The position numbers and the translations under genes were made by a program. From Candidatus Bathyarchaeota archaeon (lineage in GTDB: Archaea > Thermoproteota > Bathyarchaeia > TCS64): a stretch of 57,220 bases of DNA. Each line of letters opens with the position of its first letter. Within the stretch, counting starts at the first letter, position 1. Shown in pieces: positions 25,348 to 34,860 of this stretch. Where the stretch lies: positions 1 through 57,220 of the forward strand of contig JAPKYO010000070.1 in NCBI GenBank assembly GCA_026394265.1, written 5' to 3'. The notes beneath the pieces were generated by a model. That model ran no database searches. It saw only the letters and a list, made by a program, of their open reading frames with translations, and had not been told where the DNA came from.

Positions 25348-25960
25348 GAAGGCGCTGGGTGCCCTTAGGAGACACTACGGAGTGGACGCGTTCAAGATCG
25401 AGAAGGAACCCCCATTCCGCGCCCTCATCGGCTGTATACTCTCCCAACGGACACGCGATGAGAACGCCTCCAAGGCAGCCAACGCCCTGTTCGCCGTCGC
25501 ATCCACGCCGCGTGAGATACTCGCCCTCGACCCCGAGAAACTCAAGCAACTAATCCGGCCCTCAGGCTACTACAACCAGAAGGCGAAGCACATCACAGGC
25601 ACCTGCAAGGTAATAATCGAGAGGTTCGGCGGGGAGACGCCGAGGACACGCGACGAACTCCTCACCCTCCCCGGCGTCGGCCCAAAGACCGCCGACATCG
25701 TCCTCAGCTACGGCTACGGGGAGCCCGCCATAGCTGTTGACACACACATCCATAGGGTCTCCAGAAGAGCCGGGCTTGCCGGGGAAAAGGCGAAGCCCAC
25801 CGAGGTAAAAGATGCGCTCCAGAGCGTCCTCCCGCGGGGGGAATGGGTCTACGCCGACGGCGCCCTCCTACAACTAGGCAAAGACTACTGCAAACCAAGG
25901 AAACCGAGATGCGGGGAATGCCCGCTGAAGGAGCTCTGCGACCACAAGAAGGACGCTTAG
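25334..25960 (+). CDS. nth: Endonuclease III (DNA glycosylase/AP lyase)
   Basis: A 208-residue base-excision repair enzyme removing oxidised pyrimidines. The helix-hairpin-helix LPGVGPKTADIVL has catalytic K118, D136 is in AVDTHIHRVS, and the [4Fe-4S] loop C186-x6-C193-x2-C196-x5-C202 is complete. The TTG start lies inside the end of the asparagine synthetase-like gene, so translation is coupled. It ends in TAG overlapping the SAM synthetase stop on the other strand. Standard length. Confidence 0.95.
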   Translation: MSKAEKALGALRRHYGVDAFKIEKEPPFRALIGCILSQRTRDENASKAANALFAVASTPREILALDPEKLKQLIRPSGYYNQKAKHITGTCKVIIERFGGETPRTRDELLTLPGVGPKTADIVLSYGYGEPAIAVDTHIHRVSRRAGLAGEKAKPTEVKDALQSVLPRGEWVYADGALLQLGKDYCKPRKPRCGECPLKELCDHKKDA

Positions 25961-27180
25961 CGGAGGCCGACGTGACCATCTGCTAAAGCGGTGCAGAAGT
26001 CGTCGAGGTGATCGAACTCATCCGCGATGATCTCGTTGATGCTCGACTCAAGGCTCTTCATGGCGACGCCCTTCTTTGGGATGACCTGGGCAGAGACGAC
26101 GCTCGGCTCGTTGATCGGGCGCCCGATCCTGCTCAGGAGCCAGACGTACGTCTCCTCGACGCCGTTGACCTCGTCGACGATCCTGTCCGCGATCCTGTAG
26201 CAGAGCATGTTGTATATCTTGCCGACGTGGCTGACGGGGTTCTTGCCCGCCGCGGCCTCGCTGCTCATGGGACGAAGTAACGCGATGACGCCGCGCACGT
26301 TGTTCCCCCTGCCCACCTGGCCCGAGTCACCCGCCTCAGCAGATGTGCCGAGGACCGTTAGGTAGAGGCCGTCGAGCCCCCTGCCCTTCGCATCGAGGGC
26401 GTTGAGGCTGACCTTGACCTCCTCGAATCCCCCCTTAGCGTCGATCCATGCGTTGATTGAGTCGTAGATCTCGTCCTTGCGCTTGAAGTAGTCGTCCTCG
26501 CTCTTGATGAAGCGGTCGACCATCGCTATGGCTACGGTAAGATCGACCTTATTTCCCCGGCGGAGTGCCATGATCTTGATGTCCTCACCCGCCTCTGGGT
26601 GCTCCTTCTTGTACTCCTTCGAGTTCAGGTATTTTTCGAGGCCGAGTATGAGTCTCTCCTGCTCAGTGTAGGGGGCGAAGCCGACCGCGGCACTAGTGTC
26701 GTTCGCGCCGAGGAACTCACCCTTCTTCTTCCTGCTGAAGATATCCTGGAGCGCGGCAGAGCCCGGCTTGATCTCGCTCTGGAACTTGACGTGGACGTCG
26801 GGGTCGATGAACCTGAGGTTCTTCTTGAGCCACGCCTTTGTGCTCTTCTCGGCGATCTCGTTTACGGGAACCACCTCGTCGCCAACCTTGAATGTGGCGC
26901 GGTCACCGTAGACTATGAGGATGGGCTTGGTCACCTTCCCGCCACCGAACTTCACGGCGGTCTCACCCGCGGCGATGAGCCCCTTGTCCATGTTGTGGTG
27001 GTAGATGTTCCCGAACCTCTTCATGTACTCCGTGGAGAGGTCGACGCTGATCTGGTTCATGATGTTGTCGCACATCGTGTCAGGGTGCCCCAGACCCTTC
27101 CTCTCGGTGATCTCGAGAGACCTGTTCTGGAGGGGCACCTGACTCAGCTCGTTGATGAAGACATTGTTCAACGCATTCAC
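25957..27180 (-). CDS. mat: S-adenosylmethionine synthetase, archaeal type
   Basis: A 407-residue enzyme making SAM from methionine and ATP. It belongs to the archaeal family, distant from bacterial MetK. Visible signs: ERKGLGHPDTMCDNIMNQIS (29-48), YHHNMDKGLIAAGETAVKFG, ILIVYGDRA, DIKIMALRRGNKVDLTVAIA and SAEAGDSGQVGRGNNVRGVI. GTG start. It is a clear archaeal marker for the contig. Its stop overlaps nth tail-to-tail. Confidence 0.96.
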   Translation of the reverse strand: MNALNNVFINELSQVPLQNRSLEITERKGLGHPDTMCDNIMNQISVDLSTEYMKRFGNIYHHNMDKGLIAAGETAVKFGGGKVTKPILIVYGDRATFKVGDEVVPVNEIAEKSTKAWLKKNLRFIDPDVHVKFQSEIKPGSAALQDIFSRKKKGEFLGANDTSAAVGFAPYTEQERLILGLEKYLNSKEYKKEHPEAGEDIKIMALRRGNKVDLTVAIAMVDRFIKSEDDYFKRKDEIYDSINAWIDAKGGFEEVKVSLNALDAKGRGLDGLYLTVLGTSAEAGDSGQVGRGNNVRGVIALLRPMSSEAAAGKNPVSHVGKIYNMLCYRIADRIVDEVNGVEETYVWLLSRIGRPINEPSVVSAQVIPKKGVAMKSLESSINEIIADEFDHLDDFCTALADGHVGLR

Positions 27181-27381
27181 CAGTTATGTAAGCCAAATAA
27201 TTCCCAGCCCGACTTTAAAACCGTTCCCTATATTCTCAGAGGGTTAAAGGGGAGTGGCTGAAAGAAAAATTACTCGAGGCATAAAAAAGAGGGATAAGCA
27301 GAGAGGAACCTGAAACCCGATTCCGGAGAAAAGAAAAGGCTAATAACATAACAACCAACAGATAATCGAGAGGCATATAGA

Positions 27382-27657
27382 TTGAACGATAAATCACTGG
27401 GCTACACGATAATGATTGTGACAACCCTGATCATGGTCGGTTACTTCGTCTGGTCATTCGCCCCCTTCCTAGGAACGATGTTCACATGGCTCGCACCATA
27501 CGCGGAGTGGGCGTACAAGCTACCGATAATCGCCGGGGTCTACCTCGTCCTCTTCATAGTCCTATGGATCGGATACACGATGGCGACAACACCGCCCCCG
27601 ATACCACTCGACAACCCCCTCGACCTCGAGAGGGACAGCGAGAAGGAAGAAAAGTAG
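27382..27657 (+). CDS. Small two-helix membrane protein (91 residues)
   Basis: TTG start. Two hydrophobic spans (YTIMIVTTLIMVGYFVWSFA and PIIAGVYLVLFIVLWIGYTM), then a Pro-rich, acidic cytoplasmic tail. A 200-base A-rich spacer precedes it and holds its promoter. No family recognised, although short proteins of this type are common in archaea. Ends in TAG two bases before the Trm5 stop. Confidence 0.6.
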   Translation: MNDKSLGYTIMIVTTLIMVGYFVWSFAPFLGTMFTWLAPYAEWAYKLPIIAGVYLVLFIVLWIGYTMATTPPPIPLDNPLDLERDSEKEEK

Positions 27658-27659
27658 AA

Positions 27660-28511
27660 TCAACCTACTCTAGCATCTATCCTAATTTTCCACGCCGACG
27701 GGCTGTACTGCGAGACTCTGACCCGCTCCAGTACCTCCACGTTTCTACCAAATTCCCCGGCGGCAGCGACTAGGATGCGTTCACCATCGGTGAAGGGGTC
27801 GTCCCTCGGCGCCCAGTGATAAAAGTGCAGCACCCCGCCGGGTTTCACCATGGGGATAGCGACATCGAGGAACTCGTACGCCCCCTTGGGAAGGGGCATT
27901 AGGACCCGATCAAATATCTCCCCCAACGCTGGACAAACAACCCGAACGTCGCCCATCACAGCCTTCACCCTCCCATTCACCTTATTCAGGCGAATGTTCT
28001 CCAGACAATACGCGTGGCCGTCGGGGTTGAGCTCAACAGCCACACATTGGGCAGTGGGCTGCCTCTTCGCGATGCATATCGCGAACGGGCCTATCCCGCT
28101 AAACATGACGAGCACACGCTCCCCCGGTGCTACCTTTGAGGATACCTTCTCCCGCTCAGTAGACTCCCTCGGCGAGAAGTATGCCTTCGCGGGGTCGACC
28201 TTGAAGACGCAGCCGGACTCCTTGTGCAAAACCTCGGTGTCGGGGTCGCCGGCGAGGAGCTTCATGTCCCGTACCCTGAACTCACCCATCCGCTCCGTAC
28301 CCTTCGAGAGGACGCTCTGTACATTCCTTTGAACCCTCATCAGGGCCTCCCCGATGGCCTGCCCGTAGGGTTCGAGCTCGGATGGAACCTCTACGACGGC
28401 GACCGCCCGCCCCTTGGAGCCAATAACGTCGAAGGAACGCGGCACGAGACCCACTAGATCATCGGGAAGAATCCCCGAGAGCTCGCCGCGGATGTCCCGT
28501 TTCATAGCCAA
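27660..28511 (-). CDS. trm5: Trm5/Met10-family tRNA methyltransferase
   Basis: A 283-residue SAM-dependent enzyme of the Trm5/TYW2 family, which methylates N1 of guanine 37 next to the anticodon or builds wyosine. Signs: ESGCVFKVDPAKAYFSPRES then TEREKVSSKV, SAM loop VLVMFSGIGPFAICIAK, NPDGHAYCLENIRLN, and DRVLMPLPKGAYEFLDVAIP. In canonical Trm5 the last motif is NLP; here it is PLP (MPLPKGA), which may mark a wyosine-type subfamily. The start (TTG 28511) is in the same frame as, and 21 bases after, the TAG of the upstream cysteine-rich gene. Confidence 0.88.
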   Translation of the reverse strand: MAMKRDIRGELSGILPDDLVGLVPRSFDVIGSKGRAVAVVEVPSELEPYGQAIGEALMRVQRNVQSVLSKGTERMGEFRVRDMKLLAGDPDTEVLHKESGCVFKVDPAKAYFSPRESTEREKVSSKVAPGERVLVMFSGIGPFAICIAKRQPTAQCVAVELNPDGHAYCLENIRLNKVNGRVKAVMGDVRVVCPALGEIFDRVLMPLPKGAYEFLDVAIPMVKPGGVLHFYHWAPRDDPFTDGERILVAAAGEFGRNVEVLERVRVSQYSPSAWKIRIDARVG

Positions 28512-28532
28512 GCCTGTGTGATAGTGAGGAGC

Positions 28533-28835
28533 CTAATAGATGCTGCTGTCCCCCACCTTCTTGGCGAGCTTCCCCTTCGCCCGCACCTCGGGGAGCCTGA
28601 AATTCTCGGGATCCGAGTCCTCCTGAGTTTTCCTCTTGATCGTGAAGCCGCATATCCCGTTCTCCAGCAGTTGCCTCTTGAAGCAGACGGCGTACGTGCA
28701 CTTCGTTGGCTCGCACTCGGCTTCGGTCCATTGACACCAGGTCACTTTCCCCCTGAAGGACATGGCCCTCTTCGTGCAGGTAAAATCTCGACACCTAGAG
28801 TCACAAGGTTTTTGTTCCGACAAAACGGGAAGCAC
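28533..28835 (-). CDS. Cysteine-rich small protein (100 residues), probable metal binder
   Basis: Eight cysteines, with patterns PCDSRCRDFTCTKRA, WCQWTEAECEPTKCTYAVC and ENGICGFTIKRKTQED. The spacing suits one or two zinc or Fe-S sites. GTG or TTG start near 28823-28835. Upstream of and in frame with trm5, separated by a TAG. It may assist RNA binding or act alone; family not named by me, though the KCTYAVC...ICG..RKT.E pattern looks conserved. Confidence 0.68.
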   Translation of the reverse strand: MLPVLSEQKPCDSRCRDFTCTKRAMSFRGKVTWCQWTEAECEPTKCTYAVCFKRQLLENGICGFTIKRKTQEDSDPENFRLPEVRAKGKLAKKVGDSSIY

Positions 28836-28971
28836 CTTCTCAGGCTGAGACAGCTTATCTCAAGAGACTCGACAAAGACACCAATTTAAACTTTATCGAT
28901 CCAGACATAGCCTTAAAGCATAGTTCATTAAAAATTGAATGGGCATCAGGTTCCCGGGGGAATGACGCTTC

Positions 28972-29448
28972 GTGAAGGAAAAGATCCTTGTAGTAGACGA
29001 CGACAAGCTGGTACGAAATTCGCTCCAATCACTGATAGCTAACGCGGGTTACGTCGTCGACGTCGCTAAGAACGGGGAAGAAGCGGAGAGCAAAAGCGCA
29101 GGGACATATTATAATGTGGCTCTGATCGACATCCGTCTCCCGGATATAATCGGGATAGAACTCCTCGCGAAGATGAAGGAATACGTTCCCAAGACCCGTA
29201 AGATCATCTTGACTGGTTACCCGGACCTTGAGACGGCTATAGAGGCCGTGAATAAGAAGGCGGACGGCTACCTCGTCAAACCCTTCGACCCTGAAACGCT
29301 CCTCAAGGTAATCAACGACCAGATAAGGGAGCAGGGCGCGGAGCTCAAATACACGCAGGAGAAGGTCGTCGAGTACATCAAGTCACGCGTCAACCAGATA
29401 GACAAGAAGAAGGTGGAGATACTCGACCTCAGCATAGGCAGCAAGTAG
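28972..29448 (+). CDS. Single-domain response regulator with C-terminal helix
   Basis: A receiver domain fills residues 1-120: acidic pocket DDD at 9-11, phosphate acceptor D53 (ALIDIRLPD), T81 (ILTGYPD) and K103 (LVKPFDPE). The remaining 38 residues form a helix (QEKVVEYIKSRVNQIDKKKV), not a DNA-binding domain. No histidine kinase is near, so the partner lies elsewhere. GTG start. Output probably by protein contact. Confidence 0.9.
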   Translation: MKEKILVVDDDKLVRNSLQSLIANAGYVVDVAKNGEEAESKSAGTYYNVALIDIRLPDIIGIELLAKMKEYVPKTRKIILTGYPDLETAIEAVNKKADGYLVKPFDPETLLKVINDQIREQGAELKYTQEKVVEYIKSRVNQIDKKKVEILDLSIGSK

Positions 29449-29543
29449 TTTATACCGCATTGTTGATATTTTTACATGGGACGATCCAAGATATTTTTAG
29501 CTAATATATTCATAAAAAAGAATAAACAGGTGGAAATGGGGGG

Positions 29544-32500
29544 TTAGCGTCTTCTCAGGGTCGCCACGGTGGCCGCCAGCGCGAGCAGAATGTGGCTATC
29601 GCGGTCCTGTAGCCGGTCGTGTCGGGGAGGAGCACCTCGCCGCCGACGGACTTCTCAATGTCGACCTGGGCGGTGTCGCTGCCACTGACTGTGCCGAACT
29701 CGCCGGCGGAGGCGTCCTTGACAGTGGCGTTGTCGATGGTTGTGCCGATGTGGTCGAGGGCTGTGAAGGTCAGGTGTATGAGGAGGCTGTCGCCGGGGGC
29801 GAGATCGCTGGCTCCTGTTAGGTCGGTTCACGTGAGTGTGCCCGTTGCCTCGTTGGTGGAGTCGGGCGCGGGTGTCGCCGAGGTGTAGTCGAGGTACTTT
29901 GGGTTGTAGACGTCCGCCAGTGGGACGGTTATCAGGGGTACGGTGCCTGTGTTGGTCACGTTGACGTCGAATTCCACCGTGTCGCCGACCATCGCGATCC
30001 CACTCGCTGGGTTGGTGAGGGTCTTCTCTACGAGTATGCCGATGCCGTATATGGTGACGGTCCAGTTGGAGACGTTGTTCGAGGGATCGGTGTCTACGCT
30101 GGTCGTGTTGACGACGGCTATGTTCTTGAGCTTGGGGGCATCGCCAAGCTGTACGGTGTAGCCGCAGGTGTAGAGCCAAGTCTCACCTGGCTGGAGTTTG
30201 CCGTCGAGGTTCGTGTCGCCGGAGACGTAGGCGGGTGATCCGCACACGTCTTCGGTTACGGTGACGTTCTTCCACGCGGTGAGGCCGAGGTTTGTTACGG
30301 AGTAGTCGTAGGTTATGCCTTCGCCGACCTCGGCGTGTGCTGAGCCAGTCTTCACTATCGCGAGGTCTACGGGGAGTATGACCTCGAAGTCGTGGACGTG
30401 GGAGCCGGCTGCGAGGATGGTGAAGTTTGCGGAGGAGATGAGTGGCTCGGCCGTTGGTAGGATGGGGTCGTCATCGCCGTATGGGATTAGGCCGTCGATG
30501 TCGGGGTCGGTTGTGTCGTACTTTACGTGGTAGGTTCCGGCGTGTAGGCCGGTGAACTTGTACTTGCCGAGGGCGTCGGTCTGCGTGGTGTTGAGGACGG
30601 CGTTGAGGGCGTCGAGGAGCCAGACGGTGATGTTGGGGACGGGAACTGGGTCGGTGACGTCCATGATCGTGCCCGATACGATATCGGCCTCGTAGATGCG
30701 GACGGTTGCCCTGTCCTCGGGTTCGAGGATGTTGCCCCCGGGGTCCCCGCCGATGGCGACGACGATGTTCTCGTAGCTGTCCGCCACAAGCGGCGCATCT
30801 GCCTTGAAGGCGATCGCGAGTTCCTCACCGGGGGCGAGGTTCTCATCAAGCTTCCATGTGAGAACCTAGCCGAGTGTGGAGGGATCCTAGTGTGTCACGG
30901 ATAAGTTGGGGTGGGTGATGTTTGTGGTTCCCGCGAGGTATATGAGGCCCATTGGGAGGGTGTCGGTGACGTTTACGTCCTGTACGGTCTAATTGCTCGC
31001 CTTGACGGTGAGCGTGAATTTGATCGTTGCGCCGACGGGGGCAACCTCGGGTGTAGCTGTCTTGTTTACGACGAGGCCTGCCTTGAAGTTTGCAGCGTCG
31101 AGTGGGATTAGGGTGTAACCCCAGTCGTACCCGGCGAGGTCTCCACCCGAGTCTGCGAATATGGACTCGCCGTAGACGGGGGTGAAGGTATCGTTTCCGT
31201 GTATGTATGTGCCCGTCATGTCCATCGTGGAAGGATTGTAGAAGCCGTGTGACTGGAGGCGGTCGAGGACGACGGTCTCATCCCAGACGCCGTCCTGGTC
31301 GTAGTCGGCCTGTATCCGGGTGTTATCGTGTTGGGTGTGACGTATATCTGTTCGTCGTTGTAGTGGGCGAGGCCGCTCGGAGCGTAGGGGATGAAGTAGT
31401 CGGTTGTATAGTAGCTGCTGTCGAGTGGGACGTATCCCCAGTCGCGTTCTCCGCTGTTCGTGTCGATGGAGACGAGGATCATTATCTTCTGCCCGGTCTG
31501 CGTGTAGACGTGCGCCATGGTACGGCTGTTTGTGGTGAAGCTGACGTCGACGTTGCCTGCGGCGATGTGGCGGGGGTTCCAACCGGGGGCGACACCGGCG
31601 TTTGTCTCGATGGTGACGTCAGCGTCGGTTATGGCGTAGATGTGGTACCTGATGGGCATCTGGGTGGAGTCCACTACGTTTGTCGTCGGGAATGTGGGTA
31701 CGTAGAAGTCGCTCCCCTCGAGGATGGCGCTGTATAGACTGAATGCCCTGAAGTCGTAGCTCTTCCCGCCGCTTGCGAGTAAGACCACCTGGATCTTCTC
31801 GTTCGCCGTTATGGTGTCACCGTGCCAGACGTGTGTGATGACGAAGCTCTCGCCCCTGTTGAGGTTCTTGGTCAGGGGTACGCCCTGCCTCGTGTAGTCC
31901 ACCTGTGTGCCGTCTGCGGTCGCCTGGACGACGGCGAAGGTTCCGCCGGGGTGGAGTTCTCCGTGACCGCCCTTGAAGTCCTGTGTGGTGGGGGTGTTCT
32001 CTCCGACGGGTATGACATAGCTCTTCTGCGCGCCTGCACCCCCGTGTTCGACGGGGAAGACGCTCCACATCTCGGTGATGTAGTTCCCGAGTGGGCCGGT
32101 GCCTTCCTGCCTGTCGGTGACGCCGCGTATCACGTTGACGGGTCCGCCTGCGGTGAAGAAGTAGTCGCCGCCGTCTACCTTCTGGAGGGAGCCGGAGACG
32201 ATGTGCCCGCTCCCAGACGGGGTGATCTCGTAGTAGGGGGAGGCCCAGTTGGTCAATGTGAGAACCGAGCCCTTGCCGATCTCGAAGACGGCGTCGGCGC
32301 CCGTAAAGTCGCTTGAGTCGAAGGTGTAACCGTTGTACTTCTGGTCGACATAGATCATCACGGTGTCGAGGTAGGAGACGACGCTGAATAGGCTCCACGG
32401 CTGGGCCGTGGCGTTGCTGAACCCCGTCGCGGGGTCCATCGCCTTCTTCACTATCTCGGCGCTGTCGCCCAGAACGTAGTAGGATTGATACCCTGAGGGG

Positions 32501-32598
32501 ATCAGTGCCCTCCCGGCCGGCGGTGTCATCGCCGTCGCGAGGAGTAGAAGCATCATCCCAGTTACCAGTACGGCTTCTCTACGAATTTGATCTGCCAA
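29544..32598 (-). pseudogene. Large secreted surface protein (DUF11/SdrD-B-like repeats) broken by two frameshifts, three TAG and one TGA
   Basis: TTG 32598 starts MADQIRREAVLVTGMMLLLL, a signal peptide. A long beta-rich ectodomain follows to 31320, where the frame must shift (YVTPNTITPG into IQADYDQDGVWDET). The frame then passes TAG at 30989, 30887 and 30866, with coding-like sequence between (TVQDVNVTDTLPMG, VLTWKLDENLAPGEEL). Next come SdrD-B-like (DALGKYKFTGLHAGTYHVKY) and DUF11-like segments, TGA at 29828 where Trp is expected (TLT-TDLTGASDLAPGDS), and a last shift near 29590-29596. The end is ILLALAATVATLRRR to TAA 29544, a membrane anchor. Whole length would be about 1018 residues. 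Probably an S-layer or adhesin-type protein. Confidence 0.72.
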
Positions 32599-32677
32599 TG
32601 CGTTTCCCGAGTGATCAGATGCAAGTGTAACTATATGGCTAGAGTAACCGGAACAAGCGGTCGGTGGTAACCGGGGG

Positions 32678-33433
32678 CTAATCTGGGTGGAGCGTGAAGC
32701 CCGCGGCGTCCGCAGGATACAGGGCCAGCGTGGAATTGAAGCCGGCCTGAGCGGAGACACGCATCGCGTCCTCTATCGAGGTCTTCAGCGGCACACCGTC
32801 CTCGGCGAGGCTGCGGAGTAGTTCGAGTGTGGCCTCGTCGGTCTGCTCGATGGTGACGGGGCCGTCCCAGCTCACGTAGGCGGTGGCGCCGGAGTCGGTG
32901 AAGGCTCTGGCGAGGTCGCTCCGCCGGATGCCGTCGCAGCCCATCAACACCACAAGTGCCCCTTCGAGCTTCCCGCCGAGGTTTTTGCTGATGTAGGTGG
33001 AGCCGACGGCGAATGTGAGGTTGGCGGTGGGCGAGGTTCGCCCGATATGGAGTTCGTTAGCGAGTTGTTCGAGGACGTGCTCCGTGTTGGAGTAGGGTTC
33101 CCCGGTGTAGAACCAGACGCCCTCGTCGAAGACTGAGCTGTGTGCCCTGAGTATGATGAGGGGGCTGTTTCCCAGCGTCTTGATGCGCTCGACAGTTACC
33201 TCCGCCCCCGTGTAGGCCTCTACCTCGTAGCCGGCGGGTTCGAGTATGGCTCGGCACCGGGTGGGGAAGTCCTCCTGAGCCGTGTTGGGTAGGGTGTCGA
33301 GTATTATGACGGTCCGCCGCGGGGGGGATGCGGCGGGAGTGGTTATCACGAGTAGTATTACGGCGGAGGCTATCGCCACGGCAGCGAGGAGCAGCCCTCG
33401 TCCACCGCGTCTCCTCCCCCCCTTACGCATCAT
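32678..33433 (-). CDS. Secreted or membrane-anchored caspase-like (clan CD) peptidase
   Basis: A 251-residue protein. A basic start and hydrophobic segment LLLAAVAIASAVILLVITTP anchor or export it. The body has the alternating strand-helix pattern of clostripain/caspase-like peptidases, with a candidate catalytic histidine in SPLIILRAHSSV and cysteine in ALVVLMGCDGIRRSDLARAF. Substrates are unknown. Its position just upstream of the surface-protein gene on the same strand suggests a role in processing or sensing at the cell surface. The two catalytic candidates make the call likely, not proven. Confidence 0.65.
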   Translation of the reverse strand: MMRKGGRRRGGRGLLLAAVAIASAVILLVITTPAASPPRRTVIILDTLPNTAQEDFPTRCRAILEPAGYEVEAYTGAEVTVERIKTLGNSPLIILRAHSSVFDEGVWFYTGEPYSNTEHVLEQLANELHIGRTSPTANLTFAVGSTYISKNLGGKLEGALVVLMGCDGIRRSDLARAFTDSGATAYVSWDGPVTIEQTDEATLELLRSLAEDGVPLKTSIEDAMRVSAQAGFNSTLALYPADAAGFTLHPD

Positions 33434-33504
33434 CGATGAGGGGGTTTTGCCGCGACGGGGAAAATTGATTAGTTACCCGGTGGGGGCGCCTCCGCGGGAC
33501 AGGG

Positions 33505-34128
33505 TCACTTGACAGCTTCTTGGAGGGTCCTTATGGCGGCGGGGAGGTCGCTGCTCTTCATCAGGTAGCTCCCCGAGGCGAATATGTTGGCGCCGGCCGC
33601 CCTGGCCTTCTTGGCGTTCTCGGGGTTCATCGCGCCGTCGACCTCTATGGGTAGGGCGGGCGCGATCTTCCTCAGCTTCTTCACGGTCTCGAGCGCCCCT
33701 GGTACGAATGGCGCGCCGTATCGGCCAGGCTCCACGGTCATCACGAGGACGCGGTCAAGCTCCTTGAGGCTCGGCTCGAGTTTTTCGAGTGGTGTGCCGG
33801 GATTTATGGCGGCGGCGACCTCGAAGCCGAGGCTCCTCGCCTTCTTGATCGCCTGTGGGAAGTCGTCGGACTCGACGTGGATTATGACTGTCTCGACCTT
33901 GCCCTTGAGCTTCGGGAGGTGGTCGAGGGGCTTCTTGACCATTAGGTGTGCCTCGTAGCGTAGCCCCTTCTGGAGCCTTACGTCGAACATGAGGGCGGTG
34001 GAGGCGACGAAGCTGCCGTCCATGAAGTCGAGCATGACCCACTCGACGTTCCCCTTGAGGCGGCGGAGCATATCGTCGAGATCTTCCTGATTCCCCGCGA
34101 TGATGGCGGGGAGGACTCTCGTGAACAC
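33505..34128 (-). CDS. rpe: Ribulose-phosphate 3-epimerase family protein
   Basis: A 207-residue TIM barrel. Signs: ILPAIIAG-type start (RVLPAIIAGNQEDLDDML), VMLDFMDGSFV with the metal aspartate, YEAHLMV with histidine, MTVEPGRYGAPFVPGAL, and the phosphate loop DGAMNPENAKKARAAGANIF then ASGSYL. It interconverts ribulose-5-phosphate and xylulose-5-phosphate. It differs from textbook members by having DFMDG in place of D(I/V)MDG and AGN in place of SAD, so a related sugar phosphate is possible. A CG-rich hairpin with an A/T tail follows upstream. Confidence 0.85.
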   Translation of the reverse strand: MFTRVLPAIIAGNQEDLDDMLRRLKGNVEWVMLDFMDGSFVASTALMFDVRLQKGLRYEAHLMVKKPLDHLPKLKGKVETVIIHVESDDFPQAIKKARSLGFEVAAAINPGTPLEKLEPSLKELDRVLVMTVEPGRYGAPFVPGALETVKKLRKIAPALPIEVDGAMNPENAKKARAAGANIFASGSYLMKSSDLPAAIRTLQEAVK

Positions 34129-34309
34129 GGTTGCAGTATGGCTGGGGGTTGGATAAAGAATACGCCCCGCGGTGGGGCATTAAGGAGAAAAAAAACGAAT
34201 GGTGACTATCGGTAGGTGGCCAAGTCTATCTCCTTCGGCACGTCGATGACCTACCGGGTACGAGTACCTACTGATCGAGAGCCTGAACGATAGCGGGGAC
34301 TGATCAGGT
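34129..34309. other. Intergenic spacer with possible gene remnant
   Basis: It holds the rpe promoter side and a short hairpin (GCCCCGCGGTGGGGC near 34163). On the reverse strand one frame ends VIDVPKEIDLATYR before a stop near 34207, which looks like the C-terminus of some protein, but nothing upstream in that frame is gene-like. I treat it as a possible remnant only. Confidence 0.3.
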
Positions 34310-34723
34310 CTAGTCTTTGTAGACGCCTTTCTCGTACTCCATCGCGTACATGTGGGCGATGTGGTAGGGTAGTCCGGTCTTCATCAGCTCGGCCTCAATT
34401 ATTTCGTGGGCGATGGTGCTCTCGAGCTTGTTCTTCCGGTTCGACGGGTCTCCGGTTGTTTGCTTGGCAACGACGACTACTTCGGGTGGGTACTCGAAGG
34501 CCATCTTCAGTTCCTTCGCGGCGTAGTAGTTCAGCCCTCCGTATGATCTGTCGCCGTCGATGGCGCTCTCGGCGTACTCCACGCTGTACTTGAATGGGGG
34601 GATGACGAGGTCGATGTGATGGGGGAGGGTGACCTTGCCCAGGTTTATCTTGAAGCGGATGGGTTCACCGGTTCTATAGTCCTTGACGTCTATCTCCATG
34701 TGAGGCCTCGTTTCTTCGCTCAA
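34310..34723 (-). CDS. Hypothetical protein with HExxE-like motif (137 residues)
   Basis: Starts MSEETRPHMEIDVKDYRTGE; the middle reads INLGKVTLPHHIDLVIPPFK, and the C-terminal half holds STIAHEIIEAELMKTGLPYH then IAHMYAMEYEKGV. The HEIIE and later HIAH could bind a metal as in small metalloproteases, but spacing is not a known protease signature. ATG start, TAG stop. No family recognised. Divergent to the thiamine-diphosphate enzyme gene. Confidence 0.6.
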   Translation of the reverse strand: MSEETRPHMEIDVKDYRTGEPIRFKINLGKVTLPHHIDLVIPPFKYSVEYAESAIDGDRSYGGLNYYAAKELKMAFEYPPEVVVVAKQTTGDPSNRKNKLESTIAHEIIEAELMKTGLPYHIAHMYAMEYEKGVYKD

Positions 34724-34860
34724 GGTTCTCCCCGATTTTAGGTTGGGTTCCGAGGGTAAAAAAGGTTATAATTTTTGGTTAGTCGTAGGCTGGTTCAACG
34801 TTTCGAGGTGTGGAGGGCTAGAAGCTCTTATCTCCCCTACACCCATATTCGGGGTGTTAG

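Noticed and set aside
34195..34260. Gene fragment ending VIDVPKEIDLATYR
   Set aside because: Only the last 14 codons look gene-like and a stop lies just before them in frame. Too short to support a pseudogene call.
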